64,000 nucleotides of DNA, taken from positions 186,001-250,000 of the forward strand of contig JACEVL010000341.1 in assembly GCA_020284085.1 (NCBI GenBank). The letters are read 5' to 3'. The position numbers and the translations under genes are program-made. Numbering within the stretch: the stretch's first letter is position 1; every line of letters begins with the position of its first letter. Below are positions 45,176-58,515 of the stretch, in pieces. The notes beneath the pieces were generated by a model that saw only the letters and a list, made by a program, of their open reading frames with translations, made no database searches and was not told the DNA's origin. This DNA is from Aporrectodea caliginosa. Its lineage: Eukaryota > Annelida > Clitellata > Crassiclitellata > Lumbricidae.

Positions 45176-45477
45176 ATCGCATTTGGCCGAGTCTTCATGG
45201 ACGTTGATTGGATTTCCATGTCAGATGCGTCGTCGTCCAAAAGAGACCTCAGACCGTTGGTCGTCGGATGGACCGATTCCTTTTAGAAATATCACACAGA
45301 AGGAGGCGAAGGAGAGTTCTCTGGAACTGCTCCTTCCTTCCAATCGCTAACTCACTTATTCTATTTCAAATCAGTTCAACAACCATGAACCTGACGTTTA
45401 CGTCCTGCGAATTTCTCAACTGCCATTGTAAAGGTTTTATAGACTATTATTATAATTATTATTTGTATCATTAGTTG
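44591..45477. other. No gene recognised
   Basis: Contains TTGTATTGTATTTTCGTTTA (44750), shared with about 37394, perhaps a retroelement 3' end, and a (GACA)n run near 45115-45175. Confidence 0.4.
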
Positions 45478-45543
45478 TAGTAGTAGTAAGAGTAGTGGCA
45501 GCAGCAGCAGCAGCAACAGCTAGTAGTAGTTAGTAGTAGTAGC

Positions 45544-45608
<65 letters not shown>

Positions 45609-45792
45609 TGGTAGTAGTAGTAGTAGTGGTAGTGAGTGGTAGTAGTAGTAGTAGTGGTAGTGATGGTGGTGGTAGTGGTAGTGGTGGTGGTGGTGGCAGT
45701 GGCATTGGCAGTGGCAGTGGTGGTGGTGGTAGTGAGTAGTGGTAGTGGTAGTGGTAGTGGTAGTGGTAGTGGTAGCAGCAGTAGTGGTAGTG

Positions 45793-45862
<70 letters not shown>

Positions 45863-45965
45863 CAGCAGTAGCAGTAGCAGTAGCAGTAGCAGTAGCAGTA
45901 GCAGTAGCAGTAGCAGTAGCAGTAGCAGTAGCAGTAGCAGTAGTAGAGCGGCAGCGGCAGCAGTA
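45478..45965 (+). repeat. (AGT)n / (AGC) microsatellite complex
   Basis: Nearly 490 bp of AGT, GGT and AGC triplets. The homopolymeric and di-residue open frames in all readings are artefacts. Confidence 0.95.
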
Positions 45966-45999
45966 GTGGTAGTGATAGTGATAGTGGTATGTCAAGAAC

Positions 46000-46130
46000 A
46001 TTGAACAGATTATAAGTTTCTAATACATGCAGTTTGAGAGGTTTGAAGGGTGTTGTAGGTAAGAGATGCAATTTTGTAATGGGACTCGCTGAGGGACCTT
46101 CAGCCAATGAAATGATTTGAGATCTCCCTC
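46000..46130 (-). mobile_element. LINE fragment next to the AGT repeat
   Basis: The minus strand reads HWLKVPQR followed by a block similar to that at 19950-20030 (ACCTACAACACC shared). It is a short remnant of the same LINE family. Confidence 0.55.
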
Positions 46131-46200
46131 ACTCTCCCTTACTCGGGTGGGCGAGAGTGCAGTTACTATATAAAACGTATCTTCTGCAACCGCGCGCTCT
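46131..46200 (+). promoter_or_regulatory. Candidate TATA promoter
   Basis: CTATATAAAAC at about 46168 lies about 30 nt before a pyrimidine-rich CTCTCCTTCGTTCC. No gene could be attached downstream, so this is weak. Confidence 0.2.
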
Positions 46201-47475
<1,275 letters not shown>

Positions 47476-48201
47476 TTTGCATTCGAACCTAAGCAATGGC
47501 CATCGTAGTTAATTGTCGTCCCTTGGTATTCACCGCGTGCCTTAATTGTTCCTTCGCACACCAAGGACAACGCTGTGAAAACCGAGAGACTAACGTTATC
47601 CTATAAAGAGCCATTGCGTTGTTGTTTCTAGCATTCTCTGTGGATGATGACATAACTCAGCATTGTCAACCTGTCATGTTTTGTAACTGTGTTATTTGCA
47701 AAAGATGCAAAAAGCAAAACAATTATTATGAAAATCCACATGACTAAAGTTTTGGTGGAGGTAAACATCAAAGTTTGCAACTTACATATGTCTATACAAA
47801 AGCTTAATAAAATAAAAACTTACATATACTAGTAAATAAAACCGATTCTAATTCTATTAATTTTATTAGTTCCTTATAGGTTGAATTATATTTTTTGCTT
47901 TGATTTAGCAGCATCCTAGTTTCTAAATACACAGTAAACTGACGAAATGAAACCATGCAAGTGAAACTTAATTCAATCGACGATTAACGTAACTCCAGCG
48001 GTTGTATCCACCTTAAATTTGGAAGAAATCACAGTTCATTAAAGCTGAATATCTGGTTAGCTTCTCTCCATATGCAAAAATGATTATATTTTATACTTAC
48101 AGCTGAACAATAATTCCCGAGTTCTATTTATTCGCCCAGTTCATCTAAATGAAAAACTATTTGAAAGCAGCAGCAAATATTGCGTCTCTGTCTCTGTCAG
48201 T
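47476..48201. other. No gene recognised
   Basis: AT-rich, without motif-bearing frames. Confidence 0.4.
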
Positions 48202-48424
48202 CTAGACGACGCTGAGACTGTAAGGCGAACTTGAACCTCCTTCTTTTGAAGACAGTTTCATAAAGTATTGGTCCTCCGTCATTCGGCCGATGCTAGCATC
48301 ATTTCGGATCAAGCATTTGTCGAGACAGAAATCCTCTCCTATCCTCATCTGTTCGAGGTCTTCACGGAAACTAGGCCAACCCGACTTAAGCACGCATCTT
48401 TCTATAAGACGCATCTCTAAGCGC
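48202..48424 (-). CDS. Candidate 3'-terminal exon of unknown gene
   Basis: Minus strand. Acceptor CCTTTCCCTGTATAG just before 48424, then RLEMRLIERCVLKSGWPSFR, EDLEQMRIGEDFCLDKCLIR and NDASIGRMTEDQYFMKLSSK, ending SPYSLSVV and stop at 48202-48204. Composition is normal and not repeat-driven. It pairs in phase with the candidate exon at 48850-48957. I do not recognise the protein. The ending SVV could be a PDZ ligand, which is only a guess. Confidence 0.4.
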
Positions 48425-48849
48425 CTATACAGGGAAAGGATCCTACCGTATTCATGTTCCTTCCCCGCCGCCTCCTACTCCTCCTTCACTATAGCCTATC
48501 ATCGCCAACAGCAGCAGCAGCAGCATACAGCTACTGGGATCCGGTGCCGTATACAGCTGCTGCTGTGCACGACGCCTTACACCTCCTCCGGTCCGTTCGT
48601 TGGTGTCCTCTGCATACATGGCCCGCCGCCGCCGCCGATCGATGGACAGCAATCTTGACGCAAAACGGTGTGAATGCGACTGCTTAAGTGAATTGATGCT
48701 TGGGGTGTGGCAGATTTTCGGCAGCCTGCAACCATCTGCCTTCCCTCGTAACATAAAGCCTCCATAAAACTCGACGAATTCACCCGAATTTGCCAATTAC
48801 TGGCATGCATTAAAGCCTGGCCGAGCATACCAAATGTAGAATCAGACAC

Positions 48850-48957
48850 CTACCTACGCTGTTTCCAGCATTTACATTTGTCAGGAACCGTCTTTGTAGT
48901 TGAGGCAGACTATCCTTCCAGAGGGGATCTGGTCGAACGGTGAATGGTAAGTTCAAA
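48850..48957 (-). CDS. Candidate internal exon of the same unknown gene
   Basis: Minus strand. Strong acceptor TTGCCCTTGTTCCAG before 48957. Reads LNLPFTVRPDPLWKDSLPQL and QRRFLTNVNAGNSVG, with donor AG|GTGTCT at 48850/48849. Joining to 48424 (phase 2) gives ...NSVGRRLEMRL.... Another possible donor (AGC|GTAGGT, eight bases earlier) would break frame. No upstream exon was found. Confidence 0.35.
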
Positions 48958-49250
48958 CTGGAACAAGGGCAACAAATGTTCATCTGGCCATAAAAGAAAA
49001 TGTTATAAACGTAATGCAAATGCAAATGAAGAATTCATTTGAAGTCTTCTGACGGATTAATTTAAGTATATGTAACGAATTCAGGATGACCTGCCAGTAA
49101 CCAGTGACAGAGGTTGCAGTAGCCAGCATGAATTGAGACTAGGGTATAAACCAGACTCAGAAAAGTCCCAGACTCAGAAAAGTCCCAGACTTGCCTACCA
49201 ACTTAACCAATATCCACATTGCCAATGGAAGCGCCGCTTACATAAAACTT

Positions 49251-49342
49251 CGTTCGCGCAGTAGTCGGGAGCGCCTCTGAATGGGAAATCTGGTAGGGGC
49301 GCTATAACAAGTGTTCAAATACAATACAATACAATACAATAC
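49251..49342 (+). mobile_element. Two-headed SINE, 3' fragment (copy 3)
   Basis: CGTTCGCGCAGTAGTCGGGA through GGGGCGCTATAACAAGTG to the (ATACA)n tail. Only the tail part of the SINE family at 16532 and 29267 remains, 5'-truncated. Confidence 0.85.
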
Positions 49343-50241
49343 GGTGTATAAGATGCATAGTTGCATACCCTACAATGCGACTGGGTCTTGAACCTCGTGT
49401 TTAGACTATTGGATCTGACTACAATAATTTATGACATTATATTTTGATCTGCGGCTAACGTATACGACTAACGATTTTTTTATTGCGACATCTTATGTCC
49501 TAAATGCAGCAGTTTTCAAAGCCGAAGAAGCAAATCGTGTACAGATTGAGTGCGATTGAGGACTAAGGCACGATTGGCACCATTTTACTGCGACACTTCA
49601 CACCCTATAACACAGGACTGTGCAACCACCAACCCAAAAACTTCCGTGTGGCAGTCGGAGCAAACTAAAATCTGAAAAAGGAAACTAGCACGCGAACAGG
49701 AATTATAATGACAGAAATTCAAATTAGAACTACATTGGACCAATAACAGTGTTTGCTACTTCTAACAATTTGAGACACAGCTGTATTGTAGTACTAAGAT
49801 CTTTGATTAGTATCTTGGTCAGGATTTTGCGCGTAGGCCATTCTAAACATAGGCCTAATAATGAACTTTATTGGCGTCAACACGGTTAATGATAATTAAG
49901 AAAATACATATTCTTTTAAAGTATAAATTACCAAACCATATAGCCTACAAGCCAAAATGCCATTCTGAAATCTTATAAATGATTCTAAAGTTTAAACCAA
50001 CAACATTCCATATAAAGGTCTCGAGACCGAGACAGTGTCTCGAGACAATCCAAGCCTACAATTCAAACCATTCTTTGCCCAGCGTGAAAATTGAAACGCC
50101 TACAATTGAGAAGACATTGGACGAATGTGTGTCTGCATGTTCGTTCTCGCGTGCAAATGCTAAACAATACAACACAACTCATTCTTGTGCGATTTCTGGA
50201 ACAATAGCCACTGAACTGCAATTAATCGTCAATAAGGATAA
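49343..50241. other. No gene recognised
   Basis: AT-rich. A 93-codon frame from 49979 runs into the next element and has no recognisable motif. Confidence 0.35.
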
Positions 50242-51641
50242 AGGTCACTGTGCCGAATAAGGCCCACCTAAGGAACTTTGCCAAAAAACGGCTACTGGTA
50301 TGGAACTGTAACTATGGAAAATAGTCATATGATGAGTGTATGGAAGTAGTTACATAGTGGATTAATTATTTTCATGAAATAAAATGCCACATAGTAGGAA
50401 ATAATTTTTTTGTAGAAGGCATCATGTGGGCCTTATTACCGAGCACCGCATGTAATAAGGCCCAACTTAAAAGTGTCTTTTGTCGTCGTTTAAACTGGGA
50501 CTATTATTACTGACGGGATACGCAGCGGCAATATGTCAGCCAATCAGAGATCGTCTTTTATGAAACATCGCGGGCGATCTATATGACCGTCTATTTTTAT
50601 ATTACACTGTCATCCGGGCACTCAGCAGGATAAATACTCTCGACGGAGCAAACGCAAACAAAGCCAAATAAATCATTCTCGACGTTGTTTTAGTAATTTA
50701 CCAGATACATACGTTGCAAATATTTTTATTGAATTAAGTCGCTTTCGTTTCGTAACGACAATCGTCCAGAAAAGAAACGGAACTAAAATTGATCTGACCT
50801 GCAAAGGTCCCGGATGTAAAATCAGAGTCACAGACATAATCTAGGGCAATGACCCAATTTTCGTCCGTTTCGAATCCCTTCAGTAATAATAATCCCAGGT
50901 TTAAATGTCCGCTTTACAGTGTAGGCCTAAAACATGAAATTGACACTGTTTCTTATGAGATGGACAGCTATTGATTGATTATAGCCTTCCGGAATAAAAT
51001 AAATGTGATGAAAATGTGTAGTCATTAATTCAGGCTTTTTCCTGAAATTATTATTTTATTATTTTATTATTCGCCACACTATGCGCAAACGAATGTTTCT
51101 GCTTCTACTACTGAATATAAACCAATACATTCATCATATAACAACTGTCCGCACTGTCCATATTTCGTCATGCTCAACTGTGTAGCCTATACTGTCTGCA
51201 CACAATGCATAGGGCCTTATTACCCACAGAAAGGTGGGCCTTGTTACCCTCACCAGCACGCCATGAACACTTCGACCAATATCCGGGTAATTCTAAAGTG
51301 CATAATTAAGTTTTTCAGTCTACATAGTCTTGCCAATATCCGCTGTTTACATATATTATCATAGCAACATGCATGCAATACGCAGACTGAGGATTAATTA
51401 CGATATTAACACAACCGAAAATAAGAAAATTGCAAAATAAATTATCGCAAAAATCTTGCCATATTTTTAATTCAAAGATGTCGCCGAAAAGAAAACCCAT
51501 GATCAACTACAGTAAATCACAGGTGAAGGCCCGTCAACGATATAAAATTCTGGCGACATCTGGTGAATAGATTCGGAGATATTTGAATTTTAAGTGCGTG
51601 GGCCTTATTGCCACCCCGGGCCTTATTAGGCACAGTGACCT
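50242..51641. mobile_element. 1.4-kb TIR element with GGGCCTTATT repeats
   Basis: Ends AGGTCACTGTGCCGAATAAG (50242) and inverse CTTATTAGGCACAGTGACCT region (to 51641). The word GGGCCTTATT or its inverse recurs near both ends and internally (about 50267, 50427, 50457, 51208, 51600, 51619). No transposase. A duplication could not be fixed. Confidence 0.65.
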
Positions 51642-52260
51642 AACACAAATTAAATTCAGGCGCACAAAACCTGAAACTTCCTCTGCTTCTCCTTCCTCCT
51701 TCTTCTCTTCCTCCTTCTTCTCTTCCTCTTCTTCTTCCTTTTTCTCGTATTGGTAAATAAATTATAAATTGAACTAGAAATCGTAAATAATGGATAACGT
51801 TTGAGACTTGTAACCTACGTTGTATGCTGAAACATCATCTACTGATAGCTTTCTCGCGGCCATCCTTTACATTGACTACATATATATTAGACCATAAATT
51901 ATTTTAACCAGCTATAACATAGAACCTCATAATCCATTGTCTTGATCACGTGGGTCCTACCAAAAAAATGAAGTGCTATCAATGTAAATCACATAGAAAA
52001 AATATGGTGCATTTGTTCGACCTATCCCGATCCACTGAAATTTTCGGTCTAGCAAACTGTACTAGCTAGGTTACTATGCCTCAAGCTGGCTATAGAGGCT
52101 TTTTATAGGCATAGGACAGGAGGGGTCAGAATGTTACGGGTAACATTTGGCACGAAACACCGGATTATATTTATCCAATTTCCGGTTGGATGGAACAATG
52201 TTGGAATGTCGTAGGTTTATTGCAGGCGAGGAATTCAGCTGGACTAACGACAAGAAGACA
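51642..52260. other. No gene recognised
   Basis: TTC/TCC-rich piece at 51675-51745, then unremarkable sequence. Confidence 0.4.
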
Positions 52261-52679
52261 TAGCCTCCTCCTGCTACTGCTCCTGCTTCTCCTGCTCCTG
52301 CTCCTCCTCCTGCTTCTGCTCCTGCTCCTGCTCCTCCTCGCCTCGTATCAACCTCTTTTTCTCAGCCTTCTTCCTCCGTTCCTCTCCCTCCTCTCTTCCT
52401 ATTCCATTCTCAGCCTAAAGCGATTACAACCAATCACCATGCAGTGCTGCTCAGTCCATCGGTCGGTCGTTGTTTTCTTCTTCCTCAATTTCTTCCAGTG
52501 TAAACTTCCTATTCCTCTACTTCTACTCTCTACTCTTCTGATGACCATTCCGTTCAGTTTCTGTCTTCTTACTGTGCCTTATTCTGCTGTTCGTTTCTTT
52601 CTGTCCTTTCTTCGTTCTTCGTAATCATATTCTCCTCATCACTCTCTGCATGCTTGCATCAACGTTACCCTCGCATCAC

Positions 52680-53414
52680 CCTCCTTCTCGTCCTCCTTTT
52701 CAGTTTTCATCCTCCTTCTCATCCTCCTTCTGTTTCTCCTTTCCTTCCTCCTTCTCCTTCTCCACCTCCTCCTTCTCTTCCTCCTTCTCTTCTTCCTTTT
52801 TCACTTATCCTTAATGCCTTCGTCCTTCTCCTCCTCTTTATCTTCATCTTTTTCTTACGTACCCTCGATTCCTCTATCCTCCTCCTCCTCCTCTTCATCC
52901 TCCTCCTTCTCCTCTTCATCATCCATCCTCCTCCATCTCCTCCTCCTTCTCCTCCTCCTCCTCTTCATCCTCCTCCCTCTCCTCTTCATCCTCCTCCATC
53001 CTCCCTCCTCCTCCTCCTCCTCTTCAAGCTCCTCCTCTTCCTCCATTCATCTCCTCTTCATCCTGCTTCTTCTGCCTCCTCCTCTTCATCCTCCTCTTCC
53101 TCTCCTCCTCCTCTTCATCCTCTTCTCTGCCTCCTCCTCTTCATCCTCCTCTTCATCCTCCTCCTTCCTTCATCCTGCTTCTTCTGCCTCCTCCTCTTCA
53201 TCCTCCTCTTCATCTCCTCTTCATCCTCCTCCTCCTCCTCTTCTCCTGCTTCTTCTGCCTCCTCCTCTTCATCCTCCTCTTCATCCTCCCCTCCTCCTCT
53301 TCATCCTCCCTCTTCATCATCCATCCTCCTCCATCCTCCTCCTCCTTCTCCTCCTCCTCCTCTTCATCCTCCTCCTTCTCCTCTTCATCCTCCTCCATCT
53401 CCTCCTCCTCCTTC

Positions 53415-53446
<32 letters not shown>

Positions 53447-53540
53447 CATCCATCTCCTCTTCCTCCTGCTTCTTCTGCCTCCTCCTCTTCATCCCTCCTC
53501 CTCCTCCTCTTCATCCTGCTTCTTCTGCCTCCTCCTGTAG
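52680..53540 (+). repeat. 860-bp polypyrimidine tract (TCC/TTC/CAT)
   Basis: Almost pure C/T with scattered CATCC. Long Ser/Pro/Leu frames on + and Glu/Arg frames on − are consequences of the tract. It ends in CCTGTAG, an ideal 3' splice-site context. Confidence 0.93.
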
Positions 53541-53637
53541 ACGAGCGTCGAGTGCGGCGGAGGCGGCCGAGAGTGGCGATGCATATAGGGAATGGTCGTC
53601 GCTCGATGTAATTGAGCCCATTATTGAGGATCGATGA
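53541..53637 (+). CDS. Candidate terminal exon after the polypyrimidine tract
   Basis: After CTGCCTCCTCCTGTAG the frame reads RASSAAEAAESGDAYREWSS, then LDVIEPIIEDR and a TGA at 53635-53637. This short acidic segment has normal composition, unlike the tract before it. The upstream exon was not found, so it may be chance. Confidence 0.28.
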
Positions 53638-53690
53638 AGCGTTCCTTCTCATAACGACACAATTACCGTCTGCTGGTAGCACTGTCGCAC

Positions 53691-53760
53691 ACACCACCAC
53701 CACCACCACCACCACCACCACCACCACCACCACCACCACCAACACCACCACTACCACCTC
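53691..53760 (+). repeat. (CAC)n microsatellite
   Basis: About 20 CAC units with one AAC/TAC patch. Confidence 0.95.
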
Positions 53761-55876
53761 TAACACCACCATCAGTGCTCGAGGGAGCGCCACTCTTAAT
53801 TGTATCTAAGACGTTGGCTGGCTGGAACGAAAGACCGAAGGAACGAGTCAGAGGAAGAGAAGAGGAACCGAAGAATAGAAATCAAAGCCAGACAAACAGA
53901 CAATGCCTTCCTTCTTCTTGGCAGCCAAGACAGAAATAACAGCGCCGTATACAAAGCAAGGCAATTGCAATACGTAGTCCCGGACTCATTCCCTAAGGAA
54001 TTACCGACTGACTTAATGAGTTAGCGACTGTGTTAACAGCCTAGTCGACAAGTCACATGCTCATCGACTGACTAAGTCGCTTAGACTTGACGACCGGCTT
54101 CCGACTTGCTATCGACTTCTTAGTTAGTTTGATATGTTGTCTGGTCGCACGCTACCCAATAATGTAAAGCATTTGCCACCTTCTGTACTGACAGACCGAT
54201 GACTGTGAAATTTTATGTGAATGTTACGAATACCTATGTCATCAAAGGATTAAACACACGACTAAGTCTGAACCTGCAAGGCACCTTACTAAAAATCATA
54301 TACAGCCAACGGCAATAAGATCCCGGAGTTTCCAAGTACTATCTACTCGAATGCCAATCATCAAACCACCAATATACCAGTCAAGATCCTCGTAGAGTGC
54401 GATCATCAATATTCGTTTGATTGATTCAACAAATTGTCATAAACGAAACTAGTTACACCTACCAGAATTTATTCGCGTTTTCTTTATTTAAAATAATTAG
54501 CAAGCTGTATTCTGTATTATGCTGCATTCCGGAAATGACTTGTCTGCGGAAGAGCTGGACTATAATTATGATCGCGCACACGACGTCTAGCAGTGGTGCC
54601 TTTGAGACGTCGTTTTCACTGTGTCAATTGAATGTACATACACAAACATACCCCGGTACATTTCCTGTCTAATGTTCAGGATTAAACAGCGAATAGCGAG
54701 CTGAAGAGGCAGAAAGAACAGCAAAACATACTCTAGTATTGTAAAGTTCAAGGCATCAGATTTAAACAGTGTGTAACTGCATGATTAAATAAGTTCAAGG
54801 CCTTTATGATATAGTTGTAACTATATCAATATGTAGGTAACACTGTTGAACAAAATCGCGTAATTCTATCAATCTGCCGAGAGTTGGTTCCGTTCGAATT
54901 CATGTGGAAAAATCATGGCGTTTCTTACGATGCTGGAAGTCTAAAGAGAAAAATGCAAGCAAGAAATTTCTGATTGGAAATGGTAGGCCTATCACAAGTA
55001 GGCCTACTCTTTAAATGTTTTCAAGTGTCTTCAGACTGTGTGGCTAACGAACAGTTTCTAACTATTTCGTAAGATACAACATGAATCTCAGTTCACAGAC
55101 GGAATTCATTAAAAACGTAGGAAACTTTCGAAAAAACAAGAATAAATAATACGTGTACTTGGTAAATGTCTCAGCAATCATTAACTCTTTAATTCGGTTT
55201 ATGCTATGAATAAGAAGCACAAGATCGAAATTTTACAGAAAATTAAAGTTTGTTACGAAACATACAGCAACATGTTAGCCAAACAGTTTTGCAATAGAGG
55301 GTCAGTGGTTAAGATGAGTAACGATACACGAGTTCCGGCAATTGAGTCAAATATGCGATGTAGAGAGTATCAATTCAGCTATAACTTAGTCTTAGATTCG
55401 AGTAGCCTACACTCTTTTCATAACGTTGCGAATACGCATGCAATTCGAGAATATCCTTCATCAAGGAATTTACCCAGACAGCTCTGATAGTTACTAAACA
55501 ATAAATTTTGCTTAGGTCTCTGGTATTAAACTTCATAATTAGGCGCATCGTTAATTTTAAAGCATGTTCAATTGATGTATTGGAGCATTGTTTCATTAGG
55601 ACTAAGGTCTTGTTGCCCCTCCCATAACGCCCTGTTAGTAGGCCCCTATACGTCTGTCACTTCAAGGAGATTGCAGTTGACCAACATGACTTGTGGAAGT
55701 TCACAGTTAGATATGATATCCTGCTCCTACATATATAGTCTAATACGTATTACTATTAGTCAAACACCAATGACGATGTCACTATCATAATTAAATATGA
55801 ATATAATTATATGTATGATTAGTGATTAATATAAAGAGGCATCGTTGCCTTTGCAGCCAGCGCAGATTCATTTGAC
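53761..55876. other. No gene recognised
   Basis: Unique-looking DNA with short frames. GACT/AGTC words recur at 54003-54130 (CGACTGACTTA, TCGACTGACTAAGTC), a minor simple pattern. Confidence 0.4.
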
Positions 55877-56296
55877 TTATCGCCCATTGAGCTGAAACTG
55901 ATTCCCGGCGGACATTCCAGACGGCATCGAAGGGTAGATTCCTCCGTAAGTCTGGACTCCGGGGGTGAATTTTGAGACGACCCCTTGGCCGTTCAGGACA
56001 AGGCGGCCGTCGTTGCATGAGCTCCAGCGGTTGCTGAAGTTGACCGGTTGCGAGCAGCCGTGGGTTGATGTGTTGACCGGAGTTCCAGTGTTGTAGATGA
56101 CCACATCCTTCGACCAGCCGAACTGATTTCCACCGCTACCACCTTGACATCCAGTTGCTGTTGGAGGGTTCGGAAACGATGCAGGAGGCATCTGGACAGG
56201 ATTGACCATCTCCATCCTCCTAGGTGGTTCGCAGCAACCACGGCAGCAACGGAAACAATAGACCCAGCATCCGCAGCATCTGCATCCTGGCTTTCT
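55877..56296 (-). CDS. Probable 3'-terminal exon: Cys-rich then Gly/Asn-rich protein
   Basis: Minus strand. Possible acceptor GACCGATGAGCAG before 56296 (the frame stays open a little further upstream, to about 56373, with another AG at TTTACAAG near 56314). Encodes a cysteine cluster GCRCCGCWVYCFRCCRGCCE, then PPRRMEMVNPVQMPPASFPN and a Gly/Asn/Ser-rich C-terminus ending AGNQFQLNGR, stop at 55877-55879. The cysteines next to a membrane segment would suit palmitoylation. In phase with the TM exon at 58732-58883, so both may form one type I membrane protein. I do not recognise the family. Confidence 0.55.
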   Translation of the reverse strand, partial: RKPGCRCCGCWVYCFRCCRGCCEPPRRMEMVNPVQMPPASFPNPPTATGCQGGSGGNQFGWSKDVVIYNTGTPVNTSTHGCSQPVNFSNRWSSCNDGRLVLNGQGVVSKFTPGVQTYGGIYPSMPSGMSAGNQFQLNGR

Positions 56297-56341
56297 CTGC
56301 TCATCGGTCAAAACATACAGTCCACTTGTAAACGAAGAAAT

Positions 56342-56830
56342 CAGAGAAAAAACTATGAAAACATCCTTTGTATGTCTCAGTTAAATCAAACGTCATCGTA
56401 AACTCTTTACCTCAATATACTTTATTGATCAATATATAGGCTACAGTGCGCAGTTTATCCCATGCAGCGAATAAAGTGATAACATAAGTCAAGTCTATTT
56501 AAATCTCGTTCAATGATATTCAGTGACACAAGTTCAATAGACAGTGTTCATAATCCTACTGAACCTATTGTCATGACATGGTGAAATGGCTGACGTAAGG
56601 ACATTTTGTAAAAACTTCAAAGGAAACGCGGATGTATAGACCCAATGCATTGCGCTCATTAAGTCTGGCTCCGACCCATTAGACTATAATATTATTATGT
56701 TCGAGGGTGACTGTAGGTGTGCTCTGTCGTGACCAAATCGCCTGCAGAAGCGCAGAAAAGGATTCGGAACAATCAAGATGTGAACCAAGGTGACCGTTGG
56801 TCTTGCAATGATTGGCCATGAAATCTGTTC
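56342..56830. other. Intron or intergenic, no feature
   Basis: Nothing recognised between the Cys-rich exon and the promoter-like block. Confidence 0.35.
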
Positions 56831-56831
56831 T

Positions 56832-56915
56832 CACGTGACGCTGTCGCCGTCTGACGGATGATTGGACCAATAGGATCTGGCGGTATATAAATTGAGGATC
56901 ATCTGAATGTAAACT
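56832..56915 (+). promoter_or_regulatory. Candidate Pol II promoter
   Basis: E-box CACGTG at 56832-56837, CCAAT at 56867-56871 and TATATAA at 56884-56890 have normal spacing for + transcription starting near 56915. No + strand gene was found downstream, and the block lies in the presumed intron of a minus-strand gene. Confidence 0.35.
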
Positions 56916-58442
56916 TCTGATCGATCGATTGATGATTGATCGACGCAACATTTCCAATCTGACTCTTTGATTAAATTCGTACACATCGATCTTATGGTTC
57001 CAGGTTTTAAATCATTGCAGTAGGATACATTATAATGCATCGCTCTTTCATGATCAAGCCCTGGCTCATTTTTTATTAAGAACCTATAGGTCTATCTCCG
57101 ACTAATAGCCTACATGGTTAAACTTGATTAATACTCTAATCATGAAGTTGAGCTAAGTATTTTCGACTGTCACCGGATTTGTCATTTAATTTTGGTGTCT
57201 TACTTTAACTTGTATCATCCTTAATCCATGTGAATTTCGATAACGACGCTATGATCGACGGCATTAGATTGGATTAGATATAAGACATTCAAGTGAGATT
57301 AACTGGCTAAATCTGGTGTAATTATAATGACGCGATTGTTACAACGTCCATGACATATCCCGATGTACGCTGGTCATATGTGTAAGCTACACTTGAAAAC
57401 AACAGCAACCACACATTCATTTGCAACCAATCATGGAATGGTGAGTCAATCAAACACTTACATGAGTCCATGCTGCTCCAGCAAAATCTGCGTCTAACTC
57501 CCCATAACCTAGCCTATCTCTATGGTCTTTGCACATAGACTACATAGTCTGGCTGACTTTAACTGGACCTATGAGCAGCCTTTTGGTACTTTTTGCCACC
57601 AAAACCTCGTTGTTTGCCGTCATTGGTTACATCAGCGGTAGCCTACGTTTCGCCGTGTAACAGTGATGCACTAGGTCAGATGGTGCACTAGGTCAGTCTA
57701 CCTGTCTCAATTACCGAGTCCACAATGCAGCTCATTACTGCATTGTATTAGAAAGGAAATGCCTTTTGGCGACTTGACCAACGTTCAGGTTGAGGCTGTA
57801 TACAGCGTCATTCTATAGTGTCAATTATTGTTAAAGCATTTGGCGCCTTCGTCAAACATCTGTCGATGTTAGCTTCATGTTTCCCTCGTCATCCTCCTCT
57901 TCTCTTCGTCTGCTATCGGCCTAATTCTCTTTCGCCATTTTGTAGTCCACCAGCCAAACATCTTCGTTGTCTTTTCAAAGAATTTTCCTAAGATATATAC
58001 TTCCTGAATCTCAGTGCCTGCCATATCTGAAAGAATAGGATGGTCCATTGTCGATCTGTTGGGGCAGGCTTAGCCGAGACTACGTATTAGTCATATATTG
58101 GCCACAATGTGATCTGTTTAAACCATTCTTTGCTGTAGTCTAACAGTAAACTTCTCAACTGACTTCGCTTATTATTATCAGTCATTATGTAGACATAGCC
58201 GGTGTTACAGCAGATAAGATTCACAGTCTTGGATTTAAAGAGCAACATGTGAATAAAAGTGACTATTATATTTCCAGATACAGGAAACATAATCCAGATT
58301 AAAATTCGGGACTTTAATCGTAAGGTTGTCCGAGACTCGGCAATGCTTTGGGTAGGGAACCAGCCATTGGTTGGGCCTCGGCAATATTTGAGCTATAAAA
58401 TCACCACAGGTTTTGAAAACTGTTCTTTATCGCCGGAGCTGG
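56916..58442. other. No gene recognised
   Basis: AT-rich sequence, presumed intron of the minus-strand membrane-protein gene. Confidence 0.35.
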
Positions 58443-58515
58443 GCTGGGAGCGCCTCTGAGTAGGTTTCCTTGGAGGGGCGTTATATAAGTCTTCTTCTTC
58501 TTCTTCTTCTTCCTC
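58443..58515 (+). mobile_element. LINE/SINE-type 3' tail remnant
   Basis: GGGAGCGCCTCTGAGTAGG...GGAGGGGCGTTATATAAG matches the hairpin-bearing tail of the two-headed SINE and LINE, but ends in (TTC)n instead of (ATACA)n. Confidence 0.55.

Noticed and set aside
45471..46107. Long poly-Thr, poly-Tyr, poly-Ser and poly-Val frames
   Set aside because: Every frame of the AGT repeat is open. No start context or flanking coding sequence.
49979..50260. 93-codon + frame starting with ATG
   Set aside because: It has no motif, no promoter or splice evidence, and ends inside the TIR of a mobile element.
52654..53637. 327-codon open frame rich in Ser, Pro and Leu
   Set aside because: It is produced by the pyrimidine tract. 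Only the last 32 codons have normal composition.
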